Shown here: positions 42,275 to 47,205 of the stretch, in pieces
Numbering within the stretch: the stretch's first letter is position 1
Layout of the letters: each line of letters begins with the position of its first letter
DNA from: Fredinandcohnia quinoae
GTDB lineage: Bacteria > Bacillota > Bacilli > Bacillales > Bacillaceae_L
Direction: 5' to 3'
Assembly: GCF_022427965.1 (NCBI RefSeq)
Contig: NZ_JAKTTI010000035.1
Coordinates: forward strand, 1-47,205
DNA: 47,205 nt
Notes under the pieces: generated by a model
The model's database searches: none
What the model was told of the DNA's origin: nothing
Seen by the model: the letters and a program-made list of their open reading frames with translations, nothing else
Program-made: the position numbers and the translations under genes

Positions 42275-43048
42275 TTGAAGACTATTCTAATTATTGTGGG
42301 AGTTATTGCAGCAATTGTAATTTTACTTATCATAGGTTTGATTACAGCGAACAATCGAATTGTGAAAAAAGCGAAACAATTGCGATCAGAAATGGAGATG
42401 GCTAACACTTTGCCGAAGGAGAAACAGCATTTGCTTGCCTACGGTGCCAATTTAGCTCTTTATCGTTCTGAGTCGCCACGGATACTGCCCGTGAAGGTAG
42501 ACCATGAAACTTTGAAGGAAGGTCTTTCTTCAGCTTGGGAAGTTAGTAATACGGAAGAGGCTGTACAAACTCTGGAATGGCTACTTACGGAAGGGCATCG
42601 CGGGCGGTATGATGAGCTGCTTATAGCCTTAAAAGCTGGCCAGACTTTCACAGAGGGAGAAGTTGGGAAATCGCAGGAATGCTATGAAACAACCCAAAAA
42701 GGAATGATGCAAAAGCTTTCCTTTACGAAGTCCGATTTTGATCAGGTAGATACTATTGCTGCCTGGGATTTTGACCGAGCTGTAAATATTGCAAGATGGA
42801 GTTACATACTTGGTTATTTAACTGAAGAACAGGCATGGGACTATATAGAGAGAGCTGCTAATAATGCCAGCCAACTCTTTGATTCCTGGAAGGACTATTT
42901 TATATCATTTGCATTTGGCCGTGCCATTGCTTACGAAGGTTACATTTACGATATAATTTGGAATGGACGAGAATTGCTGAATGAAAAGGACTCAATCTGG
43001 AATGAATTTAGCATTAAACGATACGGAACAAAAAGCCAAATCATTTAG
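42275..43048 (+). CDS. DUF1266 domain protein with N-terminal membrane anchor
   Basis: 257 residues from a TTG start (a nearby ATG is out of frame and stops at once). One TM helix (about 4-26) is followed by a cytoplasmic helical domain: LTEGHRGRYDELLIAL, then AWDFDRAVNIARWSYILGYL and DYFISFAFGRAIAY, the DUF1266 core. Function unknown; DUF1266 proteins sometimes accompany secretion or toxin loci, but no such neighbours are here. Single gene. Confidence 0.82.
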   Translation: MKTILIIVGVIAAIVILLIIGLITANNRIVKKAKQLRSEMEMANTLPKEKQHLLAYGANLALYRSESPRILPVKVDHETLKEGLSSAWEVSNTEEAVQTLEWLLTEGHRGRYDELLIALKAGQTFTEGEVGKSQECYETTQKGMMQKLSFTKSDFDQVDTIAAWDFDRAVNIARWSYILGYLTEEQAWDYIERAANNASQLFDSWKDYFISFAFGRAIAYEGYIYDIIWNGRELLNEKDSIWNEFSIKRYGTKSQII

Positions 43049-43274
43049 GATTGGACAAGGTCTGAGAGAGTGTTCCGCCTTACAATACATAAGGACCAAC
43101 AACTATAGGTATAGATGCCTGTCCCCCAACTCTTTGGAACAAGGGAAATGAATGAATTCTAATTGGATGGTCAAATGCAAGTTGAACTAGGTCAATTATT
43201 ACGCCTCCTAATTAACTTAGATAAAGTTCTCCTTCCTAATTGGATGGGAGAGAATTCTTATAATTCTAAAACTA

Positions 43275-43322
43275 AAAAGGCATAGATATAGTCTTATTTA
43301 GACTGTACCTAATGCCTTTTAT
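43275..43322 (+). terminator. Terminator-like hairpin
   Basis: AAAAGGCAT and ATGCCTTTT form the outer stem with an inner AGTC/GACT pairing. It stands 226 bp after the DUF1266 gene. Confidence 0.65.
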
Positions 43323-43427
43323 TTGACGTCTTAAAGTGGTTCACTGAAAAACTTGTCTAAACCTCATTTACTTGTGGTAAGGTTCGCCGTACCGGTTTAT
43401 GGGGTAAACTAATATTATTTCCTAAAT

Positions 43428-43486
43428 TAAAAAGACGAGGTTAAATCACTATTTTAAATAAAGCTCTACCTCGTCTGATAATTATT
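43428..43486. terminator. Terminator-like hairpin
   Basis: AGACGAGGT (43433-43441) and ACCTCGTCT (43468-43476) form a 9-bp stem with A run before and T-rich sequence after. Confidence 0.6.
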
Positions 43487-43813
43487 TTTAATAATGTCCC
43501 AATTATGTCCTATTTTTGTCCCCATTTTCCTATTAGTATTTAAAACTAATGTATCCTCATTAGGTATTTATAGTTATCAACGTAAGCCCCTAAGTCACTT
43601 ATGGGATACCCTCATATAAAAAACCGCACCTATTTATGGTACGGTTTACTGCGATGTGTCTAAATGGGATATTTATTTTTCTACTATCTCTTTTTTCATA
43701 CATTCTCTACTTTTGCATAGGCTGTTTTCATATAGATTGTTGTTTTTACCCCCCAGCCTGCAACACTTCGCTTTCCGTGTGCAAGAGGCAATCCTCCTTG
43801 GTTACTCTACATG

Positions 43814-44677
43814 TTAACTTTGCTTTTTATTAGTTTTAGCCAAAATTAGCATAGGTATAGCGAGAAGCAAACTAATTATCACGGGGACTACGGAAGCTTC
43901 GATACCAAAATCACCGCCCGTTAGAATGAATGGACCAGTTACCTCTGCAGAAAAAAGGCCTGTTGAAGGGTGTCCCGAGACGGGTATACCCAAGAGTTCT
44001 TCTATAGCATTCCAAGCAAAATGGATACCAATAACGAACCAGAGACTTCGGCGCCAAAGGAAGGCCGAACCAAGAAGGACACCTGCTTGGATGACAATCG
44101 CGACGGCACTCCAAATTGTCGCTCCCGGGTTTCCTAGATGTGCGATACCAAAGAACAGGGAAGTAACAGCAAGTGCTGTCCACCTGCCTATCATACTTTC
44201 AATTGCTTGAAAGGCAATTCCCCGAAAAAGCAATTCTTCAACAAATGCTGCTCCAAGGGCTGTTGCTATCGCAGGCAGTAAAACAGAGCTCACGCTTGCT
44301 GATAACCATTTAAAAGAGTACCCGTCAAGTAAAAAAATAATCAAGGTCGAAATACTGATAAAGATCAAACCAATTAGCACGCCAAAAGCCACTTCAGGAA
44401 TAGCGCTTTTAAGTGCCAGCTCTGACACCCTCCGATTTGCCAAACATTTCATTGTAAGCAAATACAATATAACAGCCACAGCGCATTCTACAATTGCCAA
44501 GCCGATGGATTCAAATCCTTTTGAACCCCCAACTAATGAGCTTAGCTGGCTATCGGCTAGAATAATTACAATTGCCCCGAGCACCATCCAAACTAGGGGG
44601 AATTGAATAAATGAATAAAGCCACAACTTCTTTTTACCTTGATGGAACTCTTTTTTTTGAAGTTTATAATGTGCCAT
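43814..44677 (-). CDS. CPBP family intramembrane metalloprotease (CAAX protease-like)
   Basis: 287 residues with about eight TM helices. Active-site motifs: AAFVEELLFRG with E147, E148 and R152; SLFFGIAHLGNP with H180; GIHFAWNAIEE with H219 and N223. CPBP proteins are Rce1-like proteases, some linked to bacteriocin maturation or self-immunity. It lies about 18 kb from the TOMM cluster, so no link can be claimed. It lies 307 bp downstream of the two-component pair on the same strand, past their terminator. Confidence 0.88.
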   Translation of the reverse strand: MAHYKLQKKEFHQGKKKLWLYSFIQFPLVWMVLGAIVIILADSQLSSLVGGSKGFESIGLAIVECAVAVILYLLTMKCLANRRVSELALKSAIPEVAFGVLIGLIFISISTLIIFLLDGYSFKWLSASVSSVLLPAIATALGAAFVEELLFRGIAFQAIESMIGRWTALAVTSLFFGIAHLGNPGATIWSAVAIVIQAGVLLGSAFLWRRSLWFVIGIHFAWNAIEELLGIPVSGHPSTGLFSAEVTGPFILTGGDFGIEASVVPVIISLLLAIPMLILAKTNKKQS

Positions 44678-44907
44678 TCTGCCATCTCTCCTTGTTTTAA
44701 GGTTAATTTCCTATAGTTTATCTTCAAAAAGTCATAGGTTCGAAGTGCTGTTTGGTCATAACAAAGTCATATAGTCATATATGATTAGCAACCAAACACT
44801 ATTGCGCTTGTCCGGAAGTTGGAAGTAAACTGTAAGACTTTAAAATATCGGCGAATCATTCAATTTCAATTATTAACAAATCACTTATTTAGTAATTTCA
44901 TAAATGA

Positions 44908-44941
44908 CAAAAAAGCTGACAGTCTTTTTGCTATCAGCTTG
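44908..44941 (-). terminator. Terminator of the two-component operon
   Basis: On the minus strand AAGCTGATAGC and TCAGCTT pair, followed by a T run. It lies about 45 bp after the response regulator stop. Confidence 0.8.
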
Positions 44942-44984
44942 GAAACTATAGTATTTCATCTCTAATTCATGGGGGACCTTACTA

Positions 44985-45662
44985 TTAATCTCCAAATATC
45001 CCTTCGTCTTTAGCCTTAAGTGCTGCTTGTCTTCTATCCTTGACATTTAGTTTGGAATAAATATTCGAAATGTAGTTCTTAACCGTCCCTTCGCTAAGAA
45101 AAAGGGCTTCAGCAATATCCTGATTGCGTAGACCTAAGGCAAGCTTTTGAAGAACTTCAACCTCTCGGGGGCTAAGTCCATATGGGTTACTTTTATTTGG
45201 AAATCCATGTAGCGTTTCTTTAGTCCCTATACTCATAACTTTTTTCACACTTTTCATCATTTCATTAGCCATTTCCTGCGAAATAAGTGTACCCCCTGTG
45301 TGGACCACCTGTATGCCAGCGACAAGATCTTTAGGATGGATAGCTTTAAGGAGGAATCCTTCAGCTCCGTGGCTTAGCGCTGAAAGCACATAATCTACTT
45401 CTTTATAGGATGTCAAAATAATAATCTTCACTGTTGGGTCATTCAACTTGATTTTCTCTGTTGCCCCCACGCCATCCAAAATGGGCATATTTATATCCAT
45501 TAACACGATATCTGGTTTAAATTTTGCACAAAAGTCAACAGCTTCTTCACCATTTTTAGCCAATGCAACAACCTCAATAGCATCTTCCATATTTAGGACA
45601 ATATTAAGACTTTCGAGAATTAATTCCTGATCATCCGCTATTAATACTTTGATATTAGACAT
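44985..45662 (-). CDS. NarL/LuxR-type response regulator
   Basis: 225 residues. The receiver domain has D10/D11, phospho-acceptor D56 (LMDINMP) and a T/K pair further on (TSYKE). The LuxR helix-turn-helix (about 155-220) has GLSPREVEVLQKLALGLRNQ and LFLSEGTVKNYISNIYSKL. It overlaps the sensor kinase gene by 8 nt. It should activate target promoters after phosphorylation by the kinase; targets unknown. Confidence 0.93.
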   Translation of the reverse strand: MSNIKVLIADDQELILESLNIVLNMEDAIEVVALAKNGEEAVDFCAKFKPDIVLMDINMPILDGVGATEKIKLNDPTVKIIILTSYKEVDYVLSALSHGAEGFLLKAIHPKDLVAGIQVVHTGGTLISQEMANEMMKSVKKVMSIGTKETLHGFPNKSNPYGLSPREVEVLQKLALGLRNQDIAEALFLSEGTVKNYISNIYSKLNVKDRRQAALKAKDEGIFGD

Positions 45663-46818
45663 TAGATTCTACCTCCTTATAAGGTATAGCGCATCTTATT
45701 TCAGTACAGGCATATACAGAATCGATCGAAAAACTCCCGTTAAGACTTTCTATTCGGCTCTTCATGGATGTTAGTCCGAACCCAAACGCGTTTTTTTCTA
45801 TTGGTCTTCCGTTATTTCTAATGATCATTTGCAAATCAGTTGCTGTAAAGTGAAGGATGAGCTCAATTTCCGATGCTTTACCATGTTTCAGTGCATTTGT
45901 AAAAGATTCTTGAATCACTCGGATAATGGTTTGGCGTACTTCAAAGCTCACGTTCCTTTCTGCACCTTTTACTATAAATCGAATGTTTATCCCTGTATGA
46001 TGTTGAAGCTTGTTAATTAATGTCCTGGTCTGATTTATCAGGTTGATGTCCTCTTCTTCACCAATCTCGTGAACAATGTCTCTCATTTCATTCAGGTTAT
46101 CCTCCGTTAAAGCTCTTAAATCCATTAACTTTTCTTTGGCCAAATCCGGTTTGCGATCCATAAGAACAATGGCAGCATCAAGACCCATAATAAGAGAAAT
46201 AAAGGAATGCCCTAGTGTATCGTGCAGCTCCTTGGACATGCGATTTCGCTCCTCTAACAGAGTCATTCTTTCAATTTCAGCAGCATATTGAGTAAGCAAT
46301 CTATTCTGTTCATTAATTTCTTGGGCCAGTGCATGTTTGTCATGATAGGCCTTAGTAATGAACCTGACCCAAATTCCAATAAATAAGAAGAGTAAATTGT
46401 CAGTGCTTGAACCAATGACTAAATTCCACGGCACTTCACCTAATAAGATACCAACAGAAGGGAGGAGGATAATAATGGGGATGATCCAAACGGTCCATCT
46501 GGTCAATAAATACCCGATGGCAAGACTTGGGATAAGGTAACTCACACTTGCAACTTGATGCATATGGATAATAGAATATGTAAAAAGAGAGCCTCCAAGT
46601 AATAATTCAGTTATGGAGAACCATGACTTATTCCTTCGTAACTGCGGAAACCAGCCTAAAATAGGAATAATAAAAGCAGCAAGAAGCCAAATTGTGTTTC
46701 CAAGCAATTGTTGATTCGAATAGCCGCTCTTAAGAAATATCTGCAACATTAGTACTATATAATTATAGGAGCGAAGTGCAAATATCCCCCAGTCCATTAT
46801 AGAAGAGATTTTTTTCAT
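45655..46818 (-). CDS. NarX/DesK-type sensor histidine kinase
   Basis: 387 residues. Five to six TM helices (about 15-155) serve as sensor. A coiled coil and the HisKA_3 dimerisation domain follow, with H199 in SKELHDTLGH. The ATPase domain has IQESFTNALKHG (N box) and NAFGFGLTSMKSR (G box). Multi-TM kinases of this type (DesK, LiaS, YxjM) sense membrane or envelope state. It is the first gene of the pair and overlaps the regulator by 8 nt. Confidence 0.92.
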   Translation of the reverse strand: MKKISSIMDWGIFALRSYNYIVLMLQIFLKSGYSNQQLLGNTIWLLAAFIIPILGWFPQLRRNKSWFSITELLLGGSLFTYSIIHMHQVASVSYLIPSLAIGYLLTRWTVWIIPIIILLPSVGILLGEVPWNLVIGSSTDNLLFLFIGIWVRFITKAYHDKHALAQEINEQNRLLTQYAAEIERMTLLEERNRMSKELHDTLGHSFISLIMGLDAAIVLMDRKPDLAKEKLMDLRALTEDNLNEMRDIVHEIGEEEDINLINQTRTLINKLQHHTGINIRFIVKGAERNVSFEVRQTIIRVIQESFTNALKHGKASEIELILHFTATDLQMIIRNNGRPIEKNAFGFGLTSMKSRIESLNGSFSIDSVYACTEIRCAIPYKEVESNV

Positions 46819-47126
46819 TAACTTGAGCCCCTAACTCACACTTTGAATTTAGATAGAAACCACCCTATACTTCCATTGTATAGGATATTTAGTGGGAAAC
46901 ACATTAAAATTGAACATCAAAAATTTAGCGGTGGCTCTTTTTAGACTGGATGGGGGATAAACGTGCCTTATAATAATTAATGGCCAATTATCTTCTTTTA
47001 GTGTTTCAAATAGATTTCGAAGTTGTAATGAATACGAGTTTCAATTTTCTCACTATGAATTTAATATTAGAAGAGATAATTTTTCGAATAAGGGAAATTG
47101 TTCAAGTTTCCTCTTTAAGGCTAATC
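46819..47126. other. Gap at the window end, no recognised feature
   Basis: Promoter region of the kinase gene on the minus strand. I see no hairpin, operator or reading frame in it. Confidence 0.4.
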
Positions 47127-47205
47127 TCATTTAATTTTTAATTCCCCTATTACATCCCATTGTTCAATGAACTTAGCCATTGATTTCTCCACTTCATCTT
47201 CACTC
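47127..47205 (-). CDS. C-terminal end of an unidentified gene, cut by the window edge
   Basis: The minus strand is open from the window edge to a TGA at 47127: SEDEVEKSMAKFIEQWD then VIGELKIK. The composition looks coding (charged helix with W). Too short to assign. Confidence 0.45.
   Translation of the reverse strand, partial: SEDEVEKSMAKFIEQWDVIGELKIK

Larger units (their letters stand above)
43049..43813. other. 765-bp repeat-rich gap with no recognised gene
   Basis: It contains two terminator-like hairpins (listed) and a third hairpin AAACCG...CGGTTT at 43621-43647. Pieces of the second module of elements E-G recur: GTGGTAAGGTTCGCCGTA at 43374-43391 and TGTGTCTAAATGGG at 43655-43668. 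Two TAATTGGATGG copies occur at about 43159 and 43238. I see no protein-like frame. Confidence 0.6.

Noticed and set aside
43636-43833. 65-codon plus-strand frame before the CPBP gene
   Set aside because: Phe/Cys/Leu-rich composition of AT-rich noncoding DNA, no ribosome binding site, and the end overlaps the CPBP gene.

Overview
The window looks like a piece of chromosome from a low-GC Bacillaceae bacterium (order Bacillales). The grounds are AT-rich DNA, strong AGGAGG-type ribosome binding sites, frequent TTG/GTG starts, a consensus Fur box and Fnr/Rex-type palindromes, SLH-anchored and VanZ/CPBP-type proteins, and a heterocycloanthracin/sonorensin-like thiazole peptide cluster of the kind known from Bacillus. 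I saw no rRNA, tRNA, CRISPR array or intact transposase. It reads as an accessory-rich region with many small regulated units separated by repeats and gene remnants.

Layout. 1-5 kb: a DoxX membrane protein behind twin Rex/Fnr palindromes, a chemotaxis receptor, a small membrane protein and a DUF559 nuclease-like gene. 5-9 kb: a secreted SLH/serine protease/propeller protein, a NUDIX remnant and a Fur-controlled siderophore-binding lipoprotein. 9-12.4 kb: a vanZ-vanR-vanS-like unit and an orphan DUF4179-like protein. 13-16.3 kb: a MarR/bactofilin-like/membrane protein unit, a hydrolase and a small membrane protein. 16.7-19.2 kb: TetR plus a DrrAB-type ABC exporter. 19.4-25.5 kb: the thiazole/oxazole peptide (TOMM) cluster on the minus strand, in transcription order precursor, RRE/ThiF-like maturation protein, YcaO cyclodehydratase, SagB dehydrogenase. 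25.8-30.7 kb: an MBL hydrolase, a terpene-cyclase-like protein, an SRPBCC protein, an Fnr-type PAS protein and a frameshifted diguanylate cyclase. 31-43 kb: a TRM11-like methyltransferase and its truncated duplicate, a GIY-YIG protein, two MFS transporters, GNAT, a VOC-AlkC-TetR operon, a Crp-family regulator, twin CBO0543 proteins and a DUF1266 protein. 43.8-47.2 kb: a CPBP protease, a two-component system and the 3' end of one more gene.

The most unusual feature is a dispersed family of about 200-400 bp intergenic elements, seven copies in 47 kb, all in the same orientation, each made of three or four GCGGAA/TTCCGC stem-loops and in several copies a 35-bp tandem repeat. Copies A-C are attached to the 3' end of a DUF559 nuclease-like gene (one intact, two truncated). 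Copies E and G are attached to the 3' end of a TRM11-like methyltransferase (one intact, one truncated). The pattern of a constant hairpin end plus variable lengths of the neighbouring gene suggests an uncharacterised mobile or duplicating element with the DUF559 protein as a candidate partner.

In the TOMM cluster the precursor has 13 cysteines, 11 of them at every third residue. A Cys/Ser/Thr-rich 31-codon open frame, easily missed by annotation, lies between the precursor and the maturation genes, directly before a terminator. The TetR-controlled exporter next door is a plausible but unproven export or immunity partner.
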